Shown: positions 25,991 through 33,870 of the stretch, piece by piece
How positions within the stretch are numbered: the first letter of the stretch is position 1
How the letters are laid out: every line of letters starts with the position of its first letter
Source: a virus
Strand: one strand, 5' to 3'
DNA: 64,000 nucleotides
Virus record (IMG/VR): IMGVR_UViG_3300026521_000527
Location: 62,001-126,000 of that record
Translations under genes and position numbers: made by a program
Notes under the pieces: generated by a model
Database searches by the model: none
The model's input: only the letters and a program-made list of their open reading frames with translations
What the model was told of the DNA's origin: nothing

Positions 25991-26461
25991 TTAATCCTTT
26001 ATTAAATCTTGAATTGCTGACGCCAGATCTCTTATCTCCCATAAAGCATCTTTAGAAGTTCTAAGCTTAATAAAATTATCTAGTTTGTCGTGACTAATTG
26101 TCATAGTTAAAGTTGTTTTGTAACTCTCAGGTAAAGCGTATTTAATTTTATCATTGGATTTATTTTGAAGAATTAATTTTCTGACATTTTCGAGTGCCGA
26201 AATACTGGCTCGATCAATTTCAACATCTCCTGTCATAACTAGATATTTTTCAGCCCTGATAAAATCATCTGGTTTCTTTTTTTTAAATTTATCTTCCATC
26301 TTCAATTCTTTTAAAGTATATCTGGTTGATTTTACACTGAAGACAGCTTCATGCCTAACTATCTCTTGCAGACATCCTCTAGAAATACCCTCAATAAAAA
26401 AAGTGTAAAATCCAAAATTAGATGAGTCATCACCTATAAAATGTTTTAATGTTATTTTCAT
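25991..26461 (-). CDS. thyX: Flavin-dependent thymidylate synthase, C-terminal piece
   Basis: This piece carries the ThyX signature as EIVRHEAVFSVKSTRY (33-48), fitting RHRxxSxxxxSxRY with His-Glu replacing His-Arg. Later SYKTT and IKLRTSKDALWEIRDLA match the ThyX C-terminal substrate region. The N-terminal part of ThyX is encoded by the next gene upstream. I place the start at ATG 26459-26461, one base after the TAG of that gene and with GAGGGAG upstream. The longer frame to 26497 lacks a ribosome site. ThyX makes dTMP from dUMP using folate and FADH2. Confidence 0.9.
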   Translation of the reverse strand: MKITLKHFIGDDSSNFGFYTFFIEGISRGCLQEIVRHEAVFSVKSTRYTLKELKMEDKFKKKKPDDFIRAEKYLVMTGDVEIDRASISALENVRKLILQNKSNDKIKYALPESYKTTLTMTISHDKLDNFIKLRTSKDALWEIRDLASAIQDLIKD

Positions 26462-26462
26462 T

Positions 26463-27053
26463 CTATTCTCCCTCAAAATATTCTTTATATAATTCATCTA
26501 TTTTCTTTTCGATTGGAAACACACCAACTTTACCAAATAATATTACAGTACCATCAACAACTTCTATTTTTTTATCATTTGAGTCAGTAATAACTCCACT
26601 TTCATAAAAATTATATTTATTTCCTTCTATGTCAATTATTTTTTTATTTATCAATAATTGAATAATTTCAGAATAATCATATAAATCTACAATTAAATCC
26701 CCTAAAATTTTTTTATTTTGGTATAATGTTCTTGCATTTATGACACCAACTTTCGTCGATTGATTATAAAAACTATACTGATCGGTTTTTAAGAACTCAA
26801 TTATACTTTTTTGAGCTGCATTAATAGATGGGTTATTATATGAACTATCTATATTTAATTTAAAAATTATATTCAGATGAGCAAGTATAGAGAAATGTTT
26901 AAATTTTTTACCAACTCTTACAATGAGTTTTTTATCACTCTCTCCTATGGTATCACATACAGAATCAGATTTTGAAAAACTATCCCAACATGTTCTTGTG
27001 GCATTAGCCGCAACAATCAAAGGTGTCTCTTTTAATAGTGTAAAATTTTTCAT
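26463..27053 (-). CDS. thyX: Flavin-dependent thymidylate synthase, N-terminal piece plus unknown domain
   Basis: Residues 9-67 match the ThyX N-terminus: VAANATRTCWDSF at 14-26, then GESDKKLIVRVGKKF, and HFSILAHLNIIFKLN near 53-67, where the family has an His-x-Ser-x-x-Glu-His-like stretch. After this the chain departs from ThyX for about 125 residues of unknown alpha/beta sequence (70-196) instead of continuing to the RH signature, which is in the next gene. The usual Glu-His of that stretch reads Ala-His here. Together the two genes would rebuild one ThyX with a large insertion at the junction. Confidence 0.8.
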   Translation of the reverse strand: MKNFTLLKETPLIVAANATRTCWDSFSKSDSVCDTIGESDKKLIVRVGKKFKHFSILAHLNIIFKLNIDSSYNNPSINAAQKSIIEFLKTDQYSFYNQSTKVGVINARTLYQNKKILGDLIVDLYDYSEIIQLLINKKIIDIEGNKYNFYESGVITDSNDKKIEVVDGTVILFGKVGVFPIEKKIDELYKEYFEGE

Positions 27054-27073
27054 CTATTTCCTTTTTATTTTTA

Positions 27074-28054
27074 TTATGAATTACGATGCGACATAAACTC
27101 AATATTATTTCGCCTAGTTTCATCAGAAAATATCTTTTGAAACTGATCAATTTTTTTATCAAGATTAAATTCTATAATTGACTTTAAATCAAATTTAATA
27201 TCGATTTCTTTAAAAACCTCGAAAACATTTTTAATTTCATCATCGGTCATATCTACTGGGAATGAAATTGTTTTTAATTTATGATTAATATCCTCCTTTT
27301 GAATTTGGTATTTAGTCTTACTTGGATGTTCGTCATAATACTGCAATAATCTTGATGGGTTTATAATTAACTGAACTTGAAATAAACTCTCACCTGGCCG
27401 CAAAACATCCCTAAATAAATAATTATAGAGCATCGCACCAATTACTTGTGGAGGTACCTGTTTGTATTTATTATTAGACCATTTTTTCGGTATACCAAAG
27501 TCAGTAAAATGTTTCTGTTGAACTGATTTTATAATTCTATTTAAGTATTTTTTATAAATTCTTCCATATATCTCTTTATAAAGAGTATCTTCATCCTGAA
27601 TTGATAAATCAAGGAGTACTTTTTTATAAATTTCAGTCAATAAATCAAAAACTATTCGAGTACTATCAGACTTAAGAATTTGACCACCTGTTTTCTTAAG
27701 AGCTAAATTTTCAAATAATTTTCCTTCATCATACATCTTTGCCATTCCGTAATTTTTTTTAGTATTATACATTGCCCGTGCGGCGATAATCTCACTCTTA
27801 AAAAACATATGATTATATTTTGGATTAACATTACCAAATTTTTCGACGGTTTCTGTAAAAATATCCCGATATATTTTATTAATATCCTCGGCCATATCCA
27901 GACAAAATTTTACGGTCCTATTTAAATCATCCAATTTATTAAATGGTATTTTAGACTGGGAGTAAGATGAATCTGTATCCCCATATAAAGACCATTCACT
28001 GAAGTCAATTGTTTCAATAAACCCAGGTTGTATTAAGTTATTTAAAACATTCAA
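27074..28054 (-). CDS. Family B DNA polymerase, motif C and thumb piece, TTG start
   Basis: This 326-residue protein begins just before motif C: SLYGDTDSS at 22-30 with the catalytic Asp pair (Asp26, Asp28). The following Lys-rich region (KKNYGMAKMYDEG near 98-110 and KKTGGQ near 120) matches the KxY and KKR area of family B polymerases, and the rest fits a thumb domain. It lacks motifs A and B, which are in the gene at 5101-6396. The start is TTG at 28052-28054, with GAGGAG six bases upstream; no in-frame ATG precedes motif C. Confidence 0.9.
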   Translation of the reverse strand: MNVLNNLIQPGFIETIDFSEWSLYGDTDSSYSQSKIPFNKLDDLNRTVKFCLDMAEDINKIYRDIFTETVEKFGNVNPKYNHMFFKSEIIAARAMYNTKKNYGMAKMYDEGKLFENLALKKTGGQILKSDSTRIVFDLLTEIYKKVLLDLSIQDEDTLYKEIYGRIYKKYLNRIIKSVQQKHFTDFGIPKKWSNNKYKQVPPQVIGAMLYNYLFRDVLRPGESLFQVQLIINPSRLLQYYDEHPSKTKYQIQKEDINHKLKTISFPVDMTDDEIKNVFEVFKEIDIKFDLKSIIEFNLDKKIDQFQKIFSDETRRNNIEFMSHRNS

Positions 28055-30512
28055 TAATTTCTCCTCGAATACTATTTTTTAGTATTAATTTAATACCATG
28101 AATTAAGTTATTTAATTCATCATTTATATATCCATCTTTAAATGAATCCATATTTTTGATATTTTTAATAGAATCAACTGGAATCGATCTATTTAATATT
28201 CTAATACAGTTTGAAGTATTTACATTATATCTATACTCTTCTAGAATATTTGGGCAGCCGATTGTTCGAGAGGTTTTAAAGAGATTATCAGATATAAATC
28301 TTTTGAATTCATTATCTGGTAGAGTTCTTTGGAACTCAATTAGCCAAAAATCTAAAATTGATTGATATACTAAATTATTTAACTTTTCATATAGACTATT
28401 ATTATCTGTAAATTTCGTAAATTCATTGACCTCCTGTTTTTGGATTAGGTTGAGTTCCGAAGAACTCAACCTTAATAAATTTTTTGGAAGAGTTAGCCTA
28501 TTGCTGTTGGATAATTTTAATAAGTTTTGAATGGTGTTTTCTGGATCGAAAACACCATTCACATCATACGATAGTATGAAATCTCTTGCCACTAATATAG
28601 ACGAATCATAGTCATCTATTATTTCCTTAAATTCATTCTGAATGGATAACGGCAATGTAAAAAAATTAAAATTATAAAATATATTGCCTAAAATATTGGA
28701 TAACTCACAACCATACTTATTTAAAAAATCATAGGATATCAGTTTATTAATAAACTCATCTCGATTGGAATTAATAAATTCGTCAAGTAATTGTGGTTTA
28801 ATTTTCATAGTTCTATAGTCACCAGCATTCAAAAATATAATATTTTTTGAATAGTTGTCCTCAATTATTTTTTTAATTAAAGCAAATTCTTTCATAAAAT
28901 CATCTTGTTTGTATTTTATAGAATTCATTAAATATTTATTATCTGAATACCTAATAACAACCAAGTCATTGGTATTTATTTTAATTTTATCGTTTTGAAC
29001 ATCATCTATTTTTATTTGACTGACCTGTTTTAAATCATCGTCTAAAATAACATTAAAACCAGATTTTTTTAGGAATCTATAGACAAGATGAATCATTAAG
29101 TTATTCTTCGAGCTAAAAATAACAACAGCTTCTGAATTCTGATTAGCCAATTTTTTAATATTTTTTGATACACGATTGAGTTCTTTTTGACTCAAAAGCA
29201 CAATAATTTTTTGATTTTTAAGATGATGCCATAACATCGTATCAATAAATCGCCCCAAGGTTTCTACATCATTTGAATATAATTTTATGAATCGATTTCC
29301 ATTAAGTAAATGCCTGCAATAACTATATTCATCATTGAGCATTTTAGACAAGATTCTAATAAAATGATTCTTATTGAATACATTCAATGTGTCTAAAATA
29401 TTATCCGATAGTTTAGTAATATTTTGCAGGAATGTTCTATCAGATATTTTGGAAAATTTATTAGAAATGTTCTCATATAAGAAAACAAGTCTATCGAATG
29501 ATTTTTCATAAGGACATTGAGTCATAAATAAATCAATATTTTCCTTCAAATAATTATCCAATTCATCAATATATTCATCAATTCCTTTAGAATAACCATC
29601 GTCAGTAAACTCGATTTCTCTGAAATTGAATTTATTGAAAATGTAATTTTCATTTGCCCAGATATTATCAAAAAGTTTTATATATTGTGCATCTATTTTA
29701 TTTTCAATTCTAGAGTTCAAAAAAAACATATTCTCTGATTCTGGTTGGACAAAGACTTCAAATCTATTTTGCAAGATTGCCCGATGAGTAATCTCTCTAA
29801 TATTATTATAACCACCACAGAATTGATTTATATTAATTTCGAATTCAATATCTTCCGAATTTATAAAATTTAATAACCGATCATAGAATTCATACCCAGA
29901 TATATCATAAATTTTGAAATTTTCTGGCAATTCAAAATATTCAAAATATGATTTAAATAATAATAGATAATATAATTGATTATCTTCAAAATCGTCAAAA
30001 AAAGAATCTGAATTTTGAATTATATCCACATGCGTGCGCTGAAACATTTTTGATTCAATGTAAAGAAAACCAGGACTATGAAAATTATCAGTTATTGTAT
30101 CACTATTTGATTGAATGAATAAATTAATTTTATTATTCGATATTGAAATTTCAGTGAATTTTTTTTCTTGCGAATCCATTGCGTAAAAATTAATATTACT
30201 TGAATACACCAAAGTATTCAAAAGATCAATTAAATCACTTTCTAATGATTGATCTAATACCTCATCAATTAAATTTTGAAGATTAAAATAAAATACGGGT
30301 AATTTCAAAATTAACTGATTTTTAGTAATTTTAATTTCTAATTGATCATCTTTGAATATTTTGGATGCAATTTTAAATATCCTCATGAATAAAAAATCAT
30401 TATTTTGGATATATTTTCCAGGCTCAATTGATTTAGAAAAATACCCACAAAACATATTATTATTATCAACTTGTGGTTGAAATTTATAAGGGAATGATCC
30501 AATTTTTTTCAT
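28038..30512 (-). CDS. Large unknown protein
   Basis: This 824-residue protein is not recognised. It is rich in Asn, Ile, Leu and Phe with mixed helices and strands. A stretch near 440-520 with IIVLLSQKEL, AVVIFSSKNN and VILDDD has the look of an alpha/beta Rossmann-like core but no P-loop. It has no signal peptide and overlaps the polymerase thumb gene by 17 bases, so it is translated with it. A replication or transcription accessory role is possible from position alone. Confidence 0.8.
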   Translation of the reverse strand: MKKIGSFPYKFQPQVDNNNMFCGYFSKSIEPGKYIQNNDFLFMRIFKIASKIFKDDQLEIKITKNQLILKLPVFYFNLQNLIDEVLDQSLESDLIDLLNTLVYSSNINFYAMDSQEKKFTEISISNNKINLFIQSNSDTITDNFHSPGFLYIESKMFQRTHVDIIQNSDSFFDDFEDNQLYYLLLFKSYFEYFELPENFKIYDISGYEFYDRLLNFINSEDIEFEININQFCGGYNNIREITHRAILQNRFEVFVQPESENMFFLNSRIENKIDAQYIKLFDNIWANENYIFNKFNFREIEFTDDGYSKGIDEYIDELDNYLKENIDLFMTQCPYEKSFDRLVFLYENISNKFSKISDRTFLQNITKLSDNILDTLNVFNKNHFIRILSKMLNDEYSYCRHLLNGNRFIKLYSNDVETLGRFIDTMLWHHLKNQKIIVLLSQKELNRVSKNIKKLANQNSEAVVIFSSKNNLMIHLVYRFLKKSGFNVILDDDLKQVSQIKIDDVQNDKIKINTNDLVVIRYSDNKYLMNSIKYKQDDFMKEFALIKKIIEDNYSKNIIFLNAGDYRTMKIKPQLLDEFINSNRDEFINKLISYDFLNKYGCELSNILGNIFYNFNFFTLPLSIQNEFKEIIDDYDSSILVARDFILSYDVNGVFDPENTIQNLLKLSNSNRLTLPKNLLRLSSSELNLIQKQEVNEFTKFTDNNSLYEKLNNLVYQSILDFWLIEFQRTLPDNEFKRFISDNLFKTSRTIGCPNILEEYRYNVNTSNCIRILNRSIPVDSIKNIKNMDSFKDGYINDELNNLIHGIKLILKNSIRGEIIECFK
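28447..28472. repeat. Intragenic inverted repeat (11-bp arms)
   Basis: AGGTTGAGTTC and GAACTCAACCT are separated by CGAA, inside the 824-residue gene. The tetraloop stem shares GAGTTC with several other copies. Confidence 0.75.
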
Positions 30513-30536
30513 TTAAATCCTTTTAATTATTAAACT

Positions 30537-31514
30537 TTAAACGATATTTTGATTATTATATGAAATTAAAAAATCATAATCATTTTTGTATAGATTCATA
30601 TATACATCCAGAGATGTAATCATTTTTTTTGGAATACTAACGCTAAAAATATTTTTAGGATTGCAATGCATATTATTACTCGAATGATTTTTTGATAAAA
30701 TTCTAGCTAGCTCATAAGATATGTCATTAAAATTTTTCCAATATTCATGACCACTAGGTGTACTACCCCATATCATATAATTATCAACGATTGAATGCAT
30801 TCTAATTAAAATTAAATCATTTTTAATTTTATGTCTGGCGACTTGATATATAAGAGAATCATCTCTTATTAAGTTATATTTTTTTTCATAATAAATTACA
30901 ACCTCATGATAGAATTTATAAGCTGCTTTTTTATAAAAAGAAAATTTTTCCATACTCTCACTATCAAATACTTGATCTTTTTTTCCAAGATAATTTAAAA
31001 TATCCATTACCAATTCTTCTGGTTGTTGGAAGATAGCTAATAATTTTATAAATGGAATTCCAGGTTTAAGAAACATATTATCAAAATTCATCCTGAGATT
31101 ATAACAAGAGCTTAATAATTCAATCTTTAATCCATATTCATATAAAATATTAATGGGATTACATCTAACTCCAAAAAAACGATATTTTTTTGAATATTCA
31201 ATGAACTCGAAAAATTTAGACATAATTTCAAACCAAGTGTCAATTTTTGTATCATAATCAATATCAGAATTATATATTAATCTGATCTTTATTTTTAAAT
31301 CATGAGACATCGTATTTTTAAAATCTTGCCATGCATCGATAACACCGTAATATGACATAATTAAATCAATAGTTGTGTAATTGAAGTTTTCATTATCATC
31401 AGATTCAACTGATAATTGCTGATTTTGCTCAATAGTATGAAATAATAGCTCAAAATTTTTTTGACTAATTTCAATATACTTTTCAGAATCTTTATTATTT
31501 ATAATAGATTTCAT
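30537..31514 (-). CDS. Unknown 325-residue protein
   Basis: No family is recognised. The protein is largely helical and rich in Tyr, Asn and Lys. It follows the Gat-QueC palindrome and starts a new unit together with the 824-residue protein. There are no membrane spans, signal peptide or obvious catalytic motif. The start has a good AAAGGA site. Confidence 0.75.
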   Translation of the reverse strand: MKSIINNKDSEKYIEISQKNFELLFHTIEQNQQLSVESDDNENFNYTTIDLIMSYYGVIDAWQDFKNTMSHDLKIKIRLIYNSDIDYDTKIDTWFEIMSKFFEFIEYSKKYRFFGVRCNPINILYEYGLKIELLSSCYNLRMNFDNMFLKPGIPFIKLLAIFQQPEELVMDILNYLGKKDQVFDSESMEKFSFYKKAAYKFYHEVVIYYEKKYNLIRDDSLIYQVARHKIKNDLILIRMHSIVDNYMIWGSTPSGHEYWKNFNDISYELARILSKNHSSNNMHCNPKNIFSVSIPKKMITSLDVYMNLYKNDYDFLISYNNQNIV

Positions 31515-31556
31515 TTTTTTCCTTTAATGTTTTTAAAAAATATAGTAATAAAAAAT

Positions 31557-31568
31557 AAGTACAGAAGG
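31557..31568 (-). promoter_or_regulatory. Conserved motif next to hairpin (copy 3 of 5)
   Basis: The plus strand reads AAGTACAGAAGG, between the Gat-QueC palindrome and the start of the 325-residue gene. Confidence 0.4.
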
Positions 31569-31571
31569 GTC

Positions 31572-31607
31572 TTGCTTCGAGTGATGTTTAAACATCACTC
31601 GAAGCAA
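31572..31607 (-). terminator. 36-base perfect palindrome at the end of Gat-QueC
   Basis: TTGCTTCGAGTGATGTTT is followed by its exact complement (18-bp arms), overlapping the last codons and stop of Gat-QueC. It probably forms the end of that transcript. Confidence 0.7.
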
Positions 31608-32931
31608 TTGCTTCTTGTCTTAGTATACATGATCCACATTTGCCACAAGGTTCTCCATTTTTTGGAAAATAGCAACTAAATGAAATATCGAGGATTTCAT
31701 TTAGTATCTCATCACCAAATTCTTCTCTAAATGATTTAATCATATTTGTCTTTGTCAATCCAAAATAAGGTGAGATAACTCTATATCCTCCTGTAATTTT
31801 AAAATCTTTCCCACCAAATTTTACGACGGTTGATATAGCTTCCAACCAACCTTCACTATTATCCATAAAAACCATACCCTCGGATAAATTTAATCCAAAA
31901 AGAATATCTACATTTTTTAGATTCATTGATTCAGCAAGAGCCGCTAAATCTATAGCAAATTGACTATTTCTATATGGAACATAAGCTATTGGTGATTCCG
32001 TTTCGGATTTATCACCGATTGCATTTTTATTAGCTATTTTTGGCAACTGAGCATCAGTAATTTTAAAATAGTGCTTAAAGAATTTTTTAGCATTAATAAT
32101 ATTTACTTCAGCTCCTGGATAAATTCTCCTTTTGAAATCTTCAATTGCTTTGAGTTCTTTTGAACTCGCGCGAGTTCCCCAATCAAAATAATTTAAAATT
32201 ACTCTTCGATAATGAGTTGATAATAATTTATACGTTGATAACGATATATCCATTCCGCCGGAAAAAGCAACCATTAAAGTTCTTTGATTTGAATCTTTTT
32301 GACTTTTCTTTTCAAAGAGTTCAAAAGAACTGGTTCCCAAAATATTTTCAAAAATAACATTATCGAATTTATCCTTGATTACATTTCTTACCCATACTTT
32401 TAGTCCATGTTCAATAAACTTGAACATGTAATCAATTTTATCCAAATATATTATACTGAAGGAACCTTCAGCTTCATCTAGATTTGATAACTCTTGTAAG
32501 ATATCTGTATCTATCTTTATTTTAGTGTTATATTTTTCAGCTAATTTTTCAGCATTATAAACAGTCCCATGAACTGAAAAAATAATATCATCAAAATTGC
32601 AGGAAGTATATGGCTGTAATATATTTGGATATCCAATTTCCATTTCAGGTTCTTGTCGAGAGAAAATCATAAAATTGTATTTTTTTTCAGGATTGTATCC
32701 TTCAACAACTGCTTTTAAATTTTGCTCAAAAGCATATAATACTTCATCAATTGTATTTCCGGTAAATATAGTGTGCTTTTTATTGTCACTATCCGCGACT
32801 AACATTGATGTGTAATCATGTTTCCCATTCTGGGAGCCTTTTATTTTCAAATAGTTTTTTAAATATTTTTTAGCTTCTGGATTGTCAACAACAGTTGACC
32901 CTTTTGCAGTAAAAGATATTATTTGACACAT
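31588..32931 (-). CDS. Gat-QueC: class II glutamine amidotransferase fused to QueC
   Basis: This 447-residue protein has an N-terminal glutamine amidotransferase with Cys2 as the expected nucleophile (MCQII), HGTVYNAE near 121, and EAEGSFSIIYLD near 153-164. The C-terminal half is QueC-like: SGGMDIS loop at 224-230, VPYRNSQFA later, and a zinc site C420, C429, C432, C435. In phages such fusions are linked to amidated 7-deazaguanine in DNA (ADG or archaeosine type). The normal QueC SGGxDS reads SGGMDI here. A separate QueC is also present at 49215-49931. The upstream neighbour overlaps nothing and has a 3-base gap. Confidence 0.88.
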   Translation of the reverse strand: MCQIISFTAKGSTVVDNPEAKKYLKNYLKIKGSQNGKHDYTSMLVADSDNKKHTIFTGNTIDEVLYAFEQNLKAVVEGYNPEKKYNFMIFSRQEPEMEIGYPNILQPYTSCNFDDIIFSVHGTVYNAEKLAEKYNTKIKIDTDILQELSNLDEAEGSFSIIYLDKIDYMFKFIEHGLKVWVRNVIKDKFDNVIFENILGTSSFELFEKKSQKDSNQRTLMVAFSGGMDISLSTYKLLSTHYRRVILNYFDWGTRASSKELKAIEDFKRRIYPGAEVNIINAKKFFKHYFKITDAQLPKIANKNAIGDKSETESPIAYVPYRNSQFAIDLAALAESMNLKNVDILFGLNLSEGMVFMDNSEGWLEAISTVVKFGGKDFKITGGYRVISPYFGLTKTNMIKSFREEFGDEILNEILDISFSCYFPKNGEPCGKCGSCILRQEAIASSDV

Positions 32932-32934
32932 TTT

Positions 32935-33870
32935 TTAGTCCTTTTCCTTTGATTTATTAATATAATCAACGATAAAATTTTTAAAATCATTTAGATCATC
33001 ATAAGAAAATATTTGATTTCTTGGTGAGCCACCGATGGCTAATTTTCCCCCAGCGTCTTTTCCAAAAAATATATTTAAAGGTTCTATTACTCCTTGCAAT
33101 CCAAACACGGAAATAGCAATTTCATCATTTCGACAACTTAAAGTTATGGCTCCAGTAGTCTGATGTAATTGGATTATTATATCTGCCTTTTTTCCATTAA
33201 TCTCATATGCTGTTGTAAGTTTAAATGGTGCGGAGTATATAAAAATACCTAAATCCCCAAGAGACAATTCATCAATAATATATTTTTCTGCCTGTTCTTG
33301 TTGGGCATCAAGCCATTGATAAACTTCCGCCATTTTTTCATCAGGTATTTTTTCAAGTTTAAGAATATCAGAAATTCTAAGTAGTAATTTTTTAACTTCC
33401 TTGGTAACATCTTTTAAAGAATAACCATTATCGTGTATAATCCATGAGTTTACTAAATACCCAAGATATAAATATTTATCATGAATATTTGACGGTAATT
33501 CTCTTACATAATCTATTGTATTATGGATACCATAATTATCACAATATGCAATAATATTTGCAATAAAAAAATTTTCTCGAGTAGGTTTTATCCATTTCCC
33601 AGCCCATAACATACCAAAAATAGTATCTAAATCAATATGAGATACAATAAATTTATTATAACTTTTTTTATTTTTAAAAAGTGTATATGAGGCGGATGGA
33701 GGAATATTGTATTGGATTGGAAAATGATGATTTAAACATATTTCAACACCATCATAAGACTCATCCAATTTTTTATCACCATACTCTGTTTCAATTGCAA
33801 CAATATTGCTTTTGAGGGATTTTGATGCTGCTATAGCAGCATCAAAATCCTTAGCCAGTAATACTCTCAT
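32935..33870 (-). CDS. Unknown protein, possibly DHH-phosphoesterase-like
   Basis: This 311-residue protein has HHFP near residue 48, SHIDLDTIFGM near 77-87 and a late GGSPRNQIF near 280. The order of a His pair, an Asp-rich strand and a Gly-Gly motif recalls DHH/DHHA1 phosphoesterases, but the key DHH is absent, so this is tentative. I place the start at ATG 33868-33870. The longer frame begins with TTG inside the neighbour. The first codons overlap a 15-bp hairpin and the stop of the upstream gene. It lies 3 bases before Gat-QueC, so a link to base modification is possible. Confidence 0.65.
   Translation of the reverse strand: MRVLLAKDFDAAIAASKSLKSNIVAIETEYGDKKLDESYDGVEICLNHHFPIQYNIPPSASYTLFKNKKSYNKFIVSHIDLDTIFGMLWAGKWIKPTRENFFIANIIAYCDNYGIHNTIDYVRELPSNIHDKYLYLGYLVNSWIIHDNGYSLKDVTKEVKKLLLRISDILKLEKIPDEKMAEVYQWLDAQQEQAEKYIIDELSLGDLGIFIYSAPFKLTTAYEINGKKADIIIQLHQTTGAITLSCRNDEIAISVFGLQGVIEPLNIFFGKDAGGKLAIGGSPRNQIFSYDDLNDFKNFIVDYINKSKEKD
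33817..33850. repeat. 34-base perfect palindrome at a gene junction
   Basis: GGATTTTGATGCTGC, TATA and the exact complement lie inside the 5' end of the gene at 32935-33870 and begin directly after the stop of the upstream gene. It could end the upstream message while reducing translation of the downstream one. Confidence 0.85.

Noticed and set aside
26461-26497. Programmed frameshift joining the two ThyX genes
   Set aside because: The first ends in TAG and the next begins one base later at an ATG with its own GAGGGAG site. No slippery sequence is visible.
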